Source: Acidovorax delafieldii (GTDB lineage Bacteria > Pseudomonadota > Gammaproteobacteria > Burkholderiales > Burkholderiaceae_C). Taken from it: a stretch of DNA of 64,000 nt. Of the stretch, positions 23,137-31,427 are shown piece after piece. The DNA is taken from NCBI GenBank assembly GCA_002377855.1, contig DFQQ01000008.1:1-64000 (forward strand). The letters are read 5' to 3'. The notes under the pieces are model-generated. The model saw only the letters and a program-made list of their open reading frames with translations. It had not been told where the DNA came from and did no database searches. The stretch's first letter is position 1. Each line of letters begins with the position of its first letter. A program made the position numbers and the translations under genes.

Positions 23137-24120
23137 ATGATTCGCAAAATCCTCTCCTTCACTGCGTTGGCACTTGCCGTAGGCGCCACGGCCCACGCCC
23201 AGGCTCCTGCATCCGCCACTGCTTACCCCAGCAAGCCCATCCGCCTGATCGTGCCCTTTCCGCCCGGTGGCGGCACCGACATCCTCTCGCGCCTGGTGGC
23301 CACCAAGCTCACCGAAAGCGCCAAATGGACCGTGGTTGCAGACAACAAGGCCGGTGCAGGCGGCACCATCGGCATCGGTGAAGCAGTGAAAGCAGCCCCC
23401 ACGGGTTACGACCTGGTCATGGGCCAGAAGGACAACCTGGTCATCGGCCCCTGGCTCTACAAGAACCTGGCCTGGGACCCTACGAAGGACCTCACTCCGG
23501 TGGCGCATGTGGCGTACACGCCTGTGGTCATCGCCACCAGCGTCAACAGCAAATACAAGACGCTGGCCGATGTGGTGGCCGCTGCCAAGACCGCGCCCGG
23601 CACCATCACCTACGGTTCGCCGGGCAATGGCACTTCGATCCATCTGGCGGGCCATCTGTTCGAACAGGCCGCTGGCGTGAAGCTCAGCCACATCCCCTAC
23701 AAGGGGTCCAACCCCGCGCTCATGGACGCCCTGGCCGGCAATGTGGACCTGCTGGTGTCTTCCCTGCCCTCGGCCATGGGGCAGATCAAGGCGGGCAAGC
23801 TGCGCCCGCTGGCTGTCACGTCGGCCAAGCGCAGCTCTTCGCTGCCCGAAGTGCCCACCGTGGCTGAATCCGGCTTCAAGGACTTCGACGTGAGCACCTG
23901 GTATGGCGTGTTCGCCCCAGCCGGCACGCCCTCCGCAGTCGTCACCACGGTCAACGTTGAAATCAACAAGCTGCTGGCAACCCCTGAGATGAAAGCGGCC
24001 ATCCAGGCGCAGGGCGCTGAACCCGAAGCCATGTCGCCCGCACAGCTGGGTACATTGCTCAAGAAGGAATACACCCAGTGGAAGGGCATCGTCGAGGCGT
24101 CTGGCGCCAAGATCGAATGA
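23137..24120 (+). CDS. Bug-family tripartite tricarboxylate transporter substrate-binding protein
   Basis: A 327-residue periplasmic receptor. A signal peptide (MIRKILSFTALALAVGATAHAQ) is followed by AYPSKPIRLIVPFPPGGGTDILSRLVA, the hallmark of Bug proteins, and later YGSPGNGTSIHLAGHLFEQAAG and HIPYKGSNPALMDALAGNVDLL. No TctA/TctB membrane genes are nearby, as is common for Bug proteins in this family of bacteria, so it is an orphan receptor. The ligand is probably a carboxylate. Confidence 0.95.
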   Translation: MIRKILSFTALALAVGATAHAQAPASATAYPSKPIRLIVPFPPGGGTDILSRLVATKLTESAKWTVVADNKAGAGGTIGIGEAVKAAPTGYDLVMGQKDNLVIGPWLYKNLAWDPTKDLTPVAHVAYTPVVIATSVNSKYKTLADVVAAAKTAPGTITYGSPGNGTSIHLAGHLFEQAAGVKLSHIPYKGSNPALMDALAGNVDLLVSSLPSAMGQIKAGKLRPLAVTSAKRSSSLPEVPTVAESGFKDFDVSTWYGVFAPAGTPSAVVTTVNVEINKLLATPEMKAAIQAQGAEPEAMSPAQLGTLLKKEYTQWKGIVEASGAKIE

Positions 24121-24144
24121 CCTGGGCTTGTGTGCTGCCTCCAT

Positions 24145-24175
24145 GAAAAACGGCTCCCTCGGGAGCCGTTTTTTT
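24145..24175 (+). terminator. Bidirectional terminator
   Basis: AAAAACGGCTCCC-TC-GGGAGCCGTTTTTTT between the convergent Bug-receptor and universal-stress-protein genes. Confidence 0.9.
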
Positions 24176-24199
24176 GTGCCGACGTGCGGCTCAGTGGCT

Positions 24200-24637
24200 T
24201 CAGTCGCGCACCACCAGCACGGGTACATGCACCAGGCCCAGCACGCGTTGCGTCACGCTGCCCAGCACCAGCTTTTCCAGGCCACGGCGGCCATGCGAGC
24301 CCATCACGATCAGGTCTGCGCCGGTGCTCTCCAGAGCGCGGACAATGCCGTCGTGCACGGCGTGGCCCTCGCCCACCACGGTGGTCACGCTGACACCGGC
24401 TTCGGTCATGGCTTTGCGAGCAGCGTCCAGTGCATTGTTGGCCTCGGCCGTGGCGGCGCTGAGGTACTGCGATTGTCCGTAGGCGAAATCAGCGCCCACG
24501 CCAGTGAAGGGATATGGGTCGACTACGTACAGCGCTGTCACCACGCTGCCGAAGGTCTTGGCCAGAGCGGTCGCCTTGGATACGGCGAGCATGGAGGTTT
24601 GGGAACCGTCGATGGGAACCAGGATGTGCTTGAACAT
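24200..24637 (-). CDS. Universal stress protein, UspA family
   Basis: A 145-residue single-domain Usp. It opens MFKHILVPIDGSQTSMLAVSKA and carries the nucleotide-binding pattern GSHGRRGLEKLVLGSVTQRVLGLVHVPVLVVR, so it probably binds ATP. The start is set by TAAGGAG nine bases before the ATG. A perfect FNR/Anr-type box (24718-24731) lies about 88 bp upstream, suggesting induction when oxygen is low. Confidence 0.95.
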   Translation of the reverse strand: MFKHILVPIDGSQTSMLAVSKATALAKTFGSVVTALYVVDPYPFTGVGADFAYGQSQYLSAATAEANNALDAARKAMTEAGVSVTTVVGEGHAVHDGIVRALESTGADLIVMGSHGRRGLEKLVLGSVTQRVLGLVHVPVLVVRD

Positions 24638-24717
24638 GGTGTTGCTCCTTAGGTAGTGGAAATCAGGCGGTAGCCCGAACACAAGCCAGAGTGTGGCCCC
24701 GCTCTACCAAGAGTGAC

Positions 24718-24731
24718 TTGATTCGCATCAA
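24718..24731 (-). promoter_or_regulatory. FNR/Anr-type binding site upstream of the universal stress gene
   Basis: TTGAT-TCGC-ATCAA matches the FNR consensus half-sites exactly. If it acts at -41.5 the start point would be near 24683, leaving a ~45-base leader before the usp ATG, which is reasonable. FNR/Anr control of usp genes is known in other proteobacteria. Confidence 0.7.
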
Positions 24732-24775
24732 ATCCCAACGGTTCGCCGCGTGGCGTTCTGATCAGGCTCGGGTGT

Positions 24776-25549
24776 TTATAAACCAGCGGGCGACGCACCC
24801 ACCACATCCGCGCCCTGGAAACTGCCGCGCCGGCAGGTCACGACGAGCGTGTCGCGGTAGCCACCTTCTGCAATGGGCTGGATGGGCGTCGTTTCATGGA
24901 TCATGCGCGCATCGTCGAGCAGCATCAACGACCAGGGCTCGGTGAGGGTGAAGCGTACGCCGCTCGGGCCCTCTGCCTCGAAGACCCGCGTTTCGCCGCC
25001 TTTAACAGCGTGGCGCCCCACCAAAAACACCGCCACCAGGTCCACACCGTCGCGGTGTGCCCCTTCGGGCGTGGGGCGGCCGATGCCATCGGTCGTGTCA
25101 ATACGAAACTGGTGCGCTTCCAAATACCAGGGCTCGGCGCCAGGGGCGAACACTTCGCCAGACACGCGTGCCAATGCGCGCAATAGCTTGTTCCACACCG
25201 GCGCTGCAACCGTGGGATCCAGCATGGGAGCAAACAGCCGCTGCATGCCGCCGTGCAGGGCGTTGTACTCCACTGGCTGCCAGTGCGGACGGTGCGGAGC
25301 CTGTTGCACGTCGTCGCCGGTCACGACAAAGCACGAGTGGCGCCTGCGGCGATACCGCCCGCCGTCCTTCAGGAAGTCATCAGGGGGCAACCCTGCCCAG
25401 TCTTGGATCAGCGCCGTCAACTCGTGCAATTCACAACCCGCCCAGGATGCCACGTCGGCGGGGGCCAGCACCGCGTAACCTGCTTTGCACAGTTGCTCAG
25501 AGACCTGTGGCGGGTGGACAAAAGGCGGTGAAAAGGTGACTTGGCTCAT
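24776..25549 (-). CDS. 2OG-Fe(II) dioxygenase family protein (PF10014-like)
   Basis: A 257-residue protein resembling the 2OG-Fe dioxygenase family that includes amino-acid hydroxylases. The iron site is suggested by PEGAHRDGVDLVAVFLVGR (His-x-Asp) and the later MIHETTPI (His), with the family HQFRIDTTDGIGRPTPEG block at residues ~165-185. ATG 25549 is preferred over an upstream start because the extra N-terminus lacks family similarity. It stands alone, with no amino-acid biosynthesis genes next to it, so the substrate (perhaps a free amino acid) is open. Confidence 0.85.
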   Translation of the reverse strand: MSQVTFSPPFVHPPQVSEQLCKAGYAVLAPADVASWAGCELHELTALIQDWAGLPPDDFLKDGGRYRRRRHSCFVVTGDDVQQAPHRPHWQPVEYNALHGGMQRLFAPMLDPTVAAPVWNKLLRALARVSGEVFAPGAEPWYLEAHQFRIDTTDGIGRPTPEGAHRDGVDLVAVFLVGRHAVKGGETRVFEAEGPSGVRFTLTEPWSLMLLDDARMIHETTPIQPIAEGGYRDTLVVTCRRGSFQGADVVGASPAGL

Positions 25550-25631
25550 AGTATGGAAGAGCTTAACCGCAGCACGGCCGCGCAACGGCCCCACGCAGCA
25601 GAACCCTTAGCCAGCGCGAGGTGGATCAAAG

Positions 25632-25667
25632 AAAAAAGCCGCCTCCCCATGGGCAGGAAGCGGCTTT
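25632..25667 (-). terminator. Terminator of alaS
   Basis: AAAGCCGCTTCC...GGAGGCGGCTTTTTT on the minus strand, 45 bases after the alaS stop; one mismatch in the stem. Confidence 0.8.
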
Positions 25668-25711
25668 GGCAAGGCAGCGTGCCCTGGCGGGCACAGCGAG
25701 AGACGTTGTAG

Positions 25712-28342
25712 TTACAGGCGCTCGGCCACCCAAGCCTGCACGGACGCCAGAGCGGCGGGCACTTTGCTGGCATCTGTGCCGCCGGCCATGGCCATGTCGG
25801 GCTTGCCGCCACCCTTGCCGCCCACTTGTTGGGCCACAAAGTTCACCAGCTCGCCCGCCTTCACCTTACCAATGCTGTCGGCCGTGACACCAGCGGCCAA
25901 CTGCACCTTGTCCCCATTTACGGCAGCCAGCACGATGGCAGCCGTCTTGAGCTTGTCCTTGAGCTTGTCCATGGTGTCGCGCAGCGTCTTGGCATCGGCG
26001 CCTGGCAGCGCAGCCGCCAGAACCTTCAGCCCCTTCACATCCACCGCCTGCGTCAGCAACTCATCGCCCTGAGCAGACGCGAGCTTGCCCTTGAGCGCAG
26101 CCACTTCTTTTTCAAGGCTGCGGGCATTTTCCAGCGCCTGCGCGATGCGCCCATTCAACTCGGCCACTGGCGACTTGAACGCGCCTGCCGCCTGGTTCAC
26201 GGTGTCTTCCAGGCTTTGCAGGTAGGCCAGCGCATTGGCGCCTGTCACGGCTTCGATACGGCGCACGCCTGCGGCAACGCCGCCCTCGCTGACCACTTTG
26301 AACAAGCCGATATCGCCAGTGCGCTGCACGTGCGTGCCGCCACAAAGCTCGCGGCTGGTGCCGATGTCCAGCACGCGCACGGTTTCGCCGTATTTCTCAC
26401 CAAACAGCATCATGGCGCCGGTCTTCTGGGCAGATTCGATGTCCATCACGCGCGCCTGCGTGGGATGGTTGTCCAGGATCTCAGCGTTGACACGGCGCTC
26501 GATCTCGCGGATCTCGGCCTGCGTCACCGCGCCGTTGTGTGTGAAGTCGAAACGCGTGCGATCGGCATTGACCAGACTGCCCTTTTGCTGCACATGACTG
26601 CCCAGCACTTCGCGCAGGGCCTTGTGCATGATGTGGGTGACCGAGTGGTTGCGCACGGTGGCGGCGCGCACGGCCGTGTTCACCTCGGCCTGCACCGTGT
26701 CGCCCACATTCAGTGTGCCTTCTTGCAGCGTACCGTGGTGCCCATACACATCGGCCTTGATCTTGAGGGTGTCGTCCACCGCAAAACGGGCGGAGCCGCT
26801 GGTGATGACGCCTTCGTCACCCACCTGGCCGCCGCTTTCGGCGTAAAACGGGGTGGTGTCGAGCACCACGACGCCGTTCTGGCCAGCTTTCAGGGCTGCA
26901 GCGCTTGTCCCGTCTACGTAGATTGCTACGATTTTTGCAGTCTCCGCCAATTTTTCGTAGCCGGTGAACTGGTTGGCAGCGCCGGTGTATTCCAGCGCCT
27001 TGTCCATCTTGAACTTGCCGGCAGCGCGGGCCTGGGCCTTCTGCTTTTCCATGGCCGTCTTGAAGCCAGCCTCGTCCACTTCCACGTCGCGCTCGCGGCA
27101 CACGTCGTTGGTCAGGTCGAGCGGGAAGCCATAGGTGTCGTGCAGCTTGAAGGCCACTTCGCCGGGCAAGACCTTGGCGCCACCGTCCAGCGCTGCGTCC
27201 AGAATTTCCATGCCGTTGGCCAAGGTCTCAAAGAAGCGCTCTTCCTCGGTCTTGAGCACGTCGGTGATGCGCTGCTCCTGATCGCGCAACGAGGGGTACG
27301 CGGCACCCATCAGGCGCACCAAATCGGCCACCAGTTTGTGGAAGAAGGGCGTCTTCTTGCCCAGCTTGTAGCCATGGCGAATGGCGCGGCGCACGATGCG
27401 GCGCTGCACATAGCCGCGGCCTTCGTTGCTGGGAATGACACCGTCGCTCACCAGGAAGGCGGTGGCGCGGATGTGGTCGGCAATCACGCGCAGGCTCTTG
27501 TTGTCCAGATCGGCGACGCCGGTCTCACGGGCGGCAGCCTTGATGAGCTGGTCGAAAATATCGATCTCATAGTTGCTGTGCACGTGCTGCAGGATCGCCG
27601 CCAGGCGCTCCAGGCCCATGCCGGTGTCCACGCAAGGCGCAGGCAGCGGTACCACCGAGCCATCTTCCTTCATGTCGAACTGCATGAACACGTTGTTCCA
27701 GATCTCGATGAAACGGTCGCCGTCTTCTTCAGGGCTGCCTGGAGGGCCGCCGGCGATCTCAGGGCCGTGGTCGTAGAAGATTTCCGAGCATGGGCCGCAC
27801 GGGCCGGTGTCGGCCATCATCCAGAAGTTGTCGGACTTGTAGCGGCCACCCTTGTTGTCGCCAATGCGGATCACGCGCTCGGGCGGCAGGCCGATTTCCT
27901 TGGTCCAGATGTCGTAGGCCTCGTCGTCTTCCTGGTACACCGTGGCCAGCAAACGCTCGGGCGGCAGCTTGTACACCGTGGTCAGCAGCTCCCACGCCCA
28001 CTTGAGCGACTCGCGTTTGAAGTAGTCGCCAAACGACCAGTTGCCCAGCATTTCAAAGAACGTGTGGTGGCGCGCGGTGTAACCCACGTTCTCCAGATCG
28101 TTGTGCTTGCCGCCCGCACGCAGGCAAGCCTGCACCGAAACAGCGCGGTTGTAAGGACGCTTGTCCGTGCCCAGGAACACATCCTTGAACTGCACCATGC
28201 CCGAGTTGGTGAACATCAGCGTGGGGTCGTTGCCGGGCACCAGCGGGCTGGACGCTACGACGGTGTGGCCCTTGGAGGCAAAGAAATCCAGGAAGGTCTT
28301 GCGGATGTCGGCAACGGTCGCCAAGGGAGGTGTGGTGGTCAT
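25712..28342 (-). CDS. alaS: Alanyl-tRNA synthetase
   Basis: An 876-residue enzyme that charges tRNA-Ala. The class II core is N-terminal (IRKTFLDFFASKGHTVV, TNSGMVQFKDVFLG, RHHTFFEMLGNWSFGDYFK). The editing domain has the zinc residues THIMH and CGGTH, and the C-Ala domain ends GGGKPDMAMAGGTDASKVP. ATG 28342 (MTTTPPLATVADIRKTF) gives the normal family length. Residues ~469-485 lie in a stretch with GTA, GCA, ACA and GGG codons that resembles the dispersed repeat. Confidence 0.97.
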   Translation of the reverse strand: MTTTPPLATVADIRKTFLDFFASKGHTVVASSPLVPGNDPTLMFTNSGMVQFKDVFLGTDKRPYNRAVSVQACLRAGGKHNDLENVGYTARHHTFFEMLGNWSFGDYFKRESLKWAWELLTTVYKLPPERLLATVYQEDDEAYDIWTKEIGLPPERVIRIGDNKGGRYKSDNFWMMADTGPCGPCSEIFYDHGPEIAGGPPGSPEEDGDRFIEIWNNVFMQFDMKEDGSVVPLPAPCVDTGMGLERLAAILQHVHSNYEIDIFDQLIKAAARETGVADLDNKSLRVIADHIRATAFLVSDGVIPSNEGRGYVQRRIVRRAIRHGYKLGKKTPFFHKLVADLVRLMGAAYPSLRDQEQRITDVLKTEEERFFETLANGMEILDAALDGGAKVLPGEVAFKLHDTYGFPLDLTNDVCRERDVEVDEAGFKTAMEKQKAQARAAGKFKMDKALEYTGAANQFTGYEKLAETAKIVAIYVDGTSAAALKAGQNGVVVLDTTPFYAESGGQVGDEGVITSGSARFAVDDTLKIKADVYGHHGTLQEGTLNVGDTVQAEVNTAVRAATVRNHSVTHIMHKALREVLGSHVQQKGSLVNADRTRFDFTHNGAVTQAEIREIERRVNAEILDNHPTQARVMDIESAQKTGAMMLFGEKYGETVRVLDIGTSRELCGGTHVQRTGDIGLFKVVSEGGVAAGVRRIEAVTGANALAYLQSLEDTVNQAAGAFKSPVAELNGRIAQALENARSLEKEVAALKGKLASAQGDELLTQAVDVKGLKVLAAALPGADAKTLRDTMDKLKDKLKTAAIVLAAVNGDKVQLAAGVTADSIGKVKAGELVNFVAQQVGGKGGGKPDMAMAGGTDASKVPAALASVQAWVAERL
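26891..26940 (-). repeat. Probable degraded copy of the dispersed repeat inside alaS
   Basis: On the coding strand: AAAAATCGTAGCAATCTACG then GACAAGCGCTGCAGCC, in the order and spacing of the repeat's arms. Codon choice is unlike the rest of alaS, but the encoded residues still align to AlaS without a length change, so this copy is less certain. Confidence 0.4.
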
Positions 28343-28504
28343 GGGCTTTTGATGCGGCTTGCTGTGTGAAAAATGCCGCCACAAAGGCGGCCCCATTTAC
28401 GGGCTGAACCCCCGATTCTATCGAGAGGCAGCCCCCGCCCCGCCCAGCACTGGCAATCTGCGGCGAACGCACAACGGGCGCCACACCGCCGTTGAATCCC
28501 CCCC

Positions 28505-29920
28505 TCAAGCGGCCTGCTGGCCAAGCTCGATACGGTGTGCCAGGAAGCGCCACAGCCGCTCGTCCTCACTGAACGAGACATTGAAGCGCAACCACCCCGT
28601 AGGCCGAGGTTCCGCCAAGAAGAGCTGGCCAGGCCCCAGCATGATGCCCTCAGCAGTGGCCTCCTGCGACAGCACGGCGCTGTCGGGTAAGTCGGGATGA
28701 CGAGCCCACAGGTACATCCCGGCTTCGGGCTCGTGGAAAAGCTCAAAACCCAGACTGTCCAGCCGTCGGCCCACATGGCGATGCGCTTCGGCTAGCCGCT
28801 CTCGCAAGGATTTGAGATGCTTGCGCCAGCGCCCATCCGTCACCACGCCGAATGTGATGCGCTCGGTGATTTCAGACGAGGTGAGCCCTGAAACCATCTT
28901 GATCTGCACCAGCTCGTCCAACAGATCACGCCGCGCCAGCAGATACCCCGTGCGCAGGTTGGGCGAAATGGTCTTGGAGTAGCTGCCGAGGTAAATCACA
29001 CGGTTGAGCTGATCCAGGCTGGCCAGCGAAGGCCGCGCGGTGGAATCCATGTCCGCGTAGAGATCGTTTTCTACCAGCATGAAGCCATGCTGCTCAGCCA
29101 ACTGGAGCAATCGGTGCAAGTGCGCCATGGACGCCACGGAGCAACTGGGGCTTTGCAGGCGCGGCTGCGTGAAAAACACCTTGGGCTTGTGCTGTGTCAG
29201 CAGGGCTTCCAGCGCAGGCAGGTCGTAGCCAACGGGGGTGCGCGGCACGCCCAGCGTATGGGCCCCTGCGTACCGCAGCATGAACATCAGGTTGGGATAG
29301 CCCGGGTCGTCGACCAGCACCACATCGCCCGGCTGCACCAGCTTGCGCGCCACCAGATCCAGCGCCTGGCTGGAACCCTGGGTGAGCAGCACCTGCTCGG
29401 CGTCCACCACCAGGTGGTGTTCAGCCAGCGACTCGGCCACCACCATGCGCAAAGCCATGTGCCCGTGCGGCAAACCATAGCCGTCCAGTTCCGGGCCGTC
29501 TGCCGACAGTTGCCGCATGCTGCGGCGCACTGCATCGCCAAAGAGCCAATCGTGAGGAAGCCAACCACAACCGGGCTTGAGCGGAAGGTTGCGGTTTTCA
29601 AAAATTTGTTTGAGGTACCAGCGCGCATCAAAACGGGGCACCGGGCGCTCCGCTCCCGCACCGACTGCAGGCGCAGCCTCATCGCCCCGGCGCTTGACGA
29701 AAAACCCCGCATTGGCCCGCGATACCAGCCATCCCTGCGCCACCAGCCGGTCGTATGCCTCGACCACCGTGAACACACTCACGCCGTGCGAAGCGGCGAA
29801 CGCGCGAATGGAAGGGAGCTTGCTGCCCGGCTTGAGCACCTGCCCCGCAATGAGGCCGCGCAGACCGTCGACGATCTGGCTGACCAGAGGTGTCTGGAGG
29901 TCCGGGCTGAGGGTGAGCAT
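28505..29920 (-). CDS. MocR/GabR-like transcriptional regulator with aminotransferase domain
   Basis: A 471-residue fusion of a GntR-type winged helix (residues ~1-75: LVSQIVDGLRGLIAGQVLKPGSKLPSIRAFAASHGVSVFTVVEAYDRLVAQGWL) and a fold-type I aminotransferase domain. The PLP-lysine sits in YLGSYSKTISPNLRTGYLLA. GabR, the best known member, uses PLP and GABA to activate gabT/gabD. It is divergent from gabT here with 180 bp between and a pair of direct repeats in the gap, so a GabR-like role is very likely. ATG 29920 starts at the winged-helix boundary. Confidence 0.92.
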   Translation of the reverse strand: MLTLSPDLQTPLVSQIVDGLRGLIAGQVLKPGSKLPSIRAFAASHGVSVFTVVEAYDRLVAQGWLVSRANAGFFVKRRGDEAAPAVGAGAERPVPRFDARWYLKQIFENRNLPLKPGCGWLPHDWLFGDAVRRSMRQLSADGPELDGYGLPHGHMALRMVVAESLAEHHLVVDAEQVLLTQGSSQALDLVARKLVQPGDVVLVDDPGYPNLMFMLRYAGAHTLGVPRTPVGYDLPALEALLTQHKPKVFFTQPRLQSPSCSVASMAHLHRLLQLAEQHGFMLVENDLYADMDSTARPSLASLDQLNRVIYLGSYSKTISPNLRTGYLLARRDLLDELVQIKMVSGLTSSEITERITFGVVTDGRWRKHLKSLRERLAEAHRHVGRRLDSLGFELFHEPEAGMYLWARHPDLPDSAVLSQEATAEGIMLGPGQLFLAEPRPTGWLRFNVSFSEDERLWRFLAHRIELGQQAA

Positions 29921-29982
29921 CAAACAAGCAAAAAAAGGGGCGAATTGTGCACCGTGTTGGCGCACACCAAATCAGGGATTGC

Positions 29983-30008
29983 CTGTACAGCATTTTAGAC
30001 CTGCACAG
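29983..30008 (+). promoter_or_regulatory. Direct repeats in the regulator-gabT interval (putative MocR binding site)
   Basis: CTGTACAG (29983-29990) and CTGCACAG (30001-30008) are direct repeats 18 bp apart. GabR-type proteins recognise direct repeats. No binding data; judged from position and pattern. Confidence 0.4.
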
Positions 30009-30100
30009 TGCGCGCCAAACAGCGTGCCGGTGTACATGGACGGTGGGTGAACGGACTTCCAGAATCCAGCCATTCCTTCACCAACGAGCTGTTGAACGCC

Positions 30101-31393
30101 ATGCAGAAAGACCGCCACTTCACCAACGCCGCCCTCTTCACCCGTCGCCAGGCCGCTGTCGCCCGCGGCGTGGGGCAGGCCCACGAACTGTTCATCCACA
30201 AGGCACGCAATGCCGAACTGTGGGACGTGGAGGGACGCCGCTTCATTGACTTTGCCGGTGGCATTGCCGTGCTCAACACCGGGCACCTGCACGCTGGCGT
30301 GATCGCGGCAGTGAAAGCCCAACTTGAGCTGTATACCCACACCTGCTTCCAGGTGGTGGCGTACGAACCCTACGTAGAACTGTGCGAGCGCCTGAACACG
30401 CTGGCACCCGGTGCGTTTGCAAAGAAGAGCCTGCTGCTGACCACTGGCGCCGAAGCGGTGGAAAACGCCATCAAGATCGCCCGTGCACACACGCAGCGTC
30501 CAGGCGTCATCGCTTTTACCGGTGGTTACCACGGCCGCACCAACTTCACGCTGGGGCTGACGGGCAAGGTCGCGCCCTACAAGCTGGGGTTTGGCCCCTT
30601 CCCTGGCGAGGTTTACCACGCCCTGTTCCCGAACGCCCTGCACGGCGTCAGCGTGGAGCAGGCGCTGCACTCGGTCGAGCTGATCTTCAAGAACGACATT
30701 GAGCCTGAGCGCGTCGCCGCCTTCATCGTGGAACCTGTGCAGGGCGAAGGCGGTTTTTACGTGGCACCACCCGAATTCATCACCGGGCTCAAGGCACTGG
30801 CAGACCGTTACGGCATCTTGCTGATCGCCGACGAAGTGCAAACGGGCGCTGGCCGCACCGGCACCTGGTTCGCGTGCGAGCAGTGGCCGGTGGCGCCTGA
30901 CCTCATCACCACCGCCAAGTCGCTGGCCGGGGGCTTCCCCCTGTCTGGCGTGGTGGGTCGCGCTGAAGTCATCGACGCGCCTGCCGCAGGCGGTCTGGGC
31001 GGCACCTACGCGGGCAGCCCGGTGGCCTGCGCGGCCGCACTGGCCGTGATTGAAGCCTTTGAACAAGAGCAACTGCTCGCGCGCAGCCAGGACATGGGCG
31101 CCCTGCTGGTCAGGGGGCTGAAAGACATCGCATCCAAAGTGCCCGCCATCGGCGATGTGCGAGGGCTGGGCGCCATGGTAGCGATCGAGCTGTTCGAGAA
31201 CGGCGACCCCCACCGCCCCGATGCGGCACTGACAAAGAAGGTGGTGAGCGAAGCGGCAAAACGCGGCCTCATCCTGCTGTCGTGCGGCACCTACGGGAAC
31301 GTGATCCGCATTCTCGTCCCCCTGACGGCTTCCGATGAACTGCTCGCCGAAGGTCTCTCCATCCTGGCCGACAGCTTCGCAGCAGTGGGCTGA
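30101..31393 (+). CDS. gabT: 4-aminobutyrate aminotransferase
   Basis: A 430-residue class III aminotransferase converting GABA and 2-oxoglutarate to succinate semialdehyde and glutamate. Blocks seen: RFIDFAGGIAVLNTGHLH, TTGAEAVENAIKIAR, FTGGYHGRTNFTLGLTGKV, EPVQGEGGFYVAPPEF, LLIADEVQTGAGRTG and the PLP-lysine in TTAKSLAGGFPLSGVVGR. ATG 30101 (MQKDRHFTN) gives family length. It is followed by an ABC importer and gabD on the same strand, together a GABA/polyamine pathway. Confidence 0.95.
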   Translation: MQKDRHFTNAALFTRRQAAVARGVGQAHELFIHKARNAELWDVEGRRFIDFAGGIAVLNTGHLHAGVIAAVKAQLELYTHTCFQVVAYEPYVELCERLNTLAPGAFAKKSLLLTTGAEAVENAIKIARAHTQRPGVIAFTGGYHGRTNFTLGLTGKVAPYKLGFGPFPGEVYHALFPNALHGVSVEQALHSVELIFKNDIEPERVAAFIVEPVQGEGGFYVAPPEFITGLKALADRYGILLIADEVQTGAGRTGTWFACEQWPVAPDLITTAKSLAGGFPLSGVVGRAEVIDAPAAGGLGGTYAGSPVACAAALAVIEAFEQEQLLARSQDMGALLVRGLKDIASKVPAIGDVRGLGAMVAIELFENGDPHRPDAALTKKVVSEAAKRGLILLSCGTYGNVIRILVPLTASDELLAEGLSILADSFAAVG

Positions 31394-31427
31394 GCCGTCC
31401 TCTGTTCCACACAACTTCCTCATCCGT

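Noticed and set aside
25826..28369. An 847-codon open frame opposite alaS
   Set aside because: Antisense shadow of alaS.
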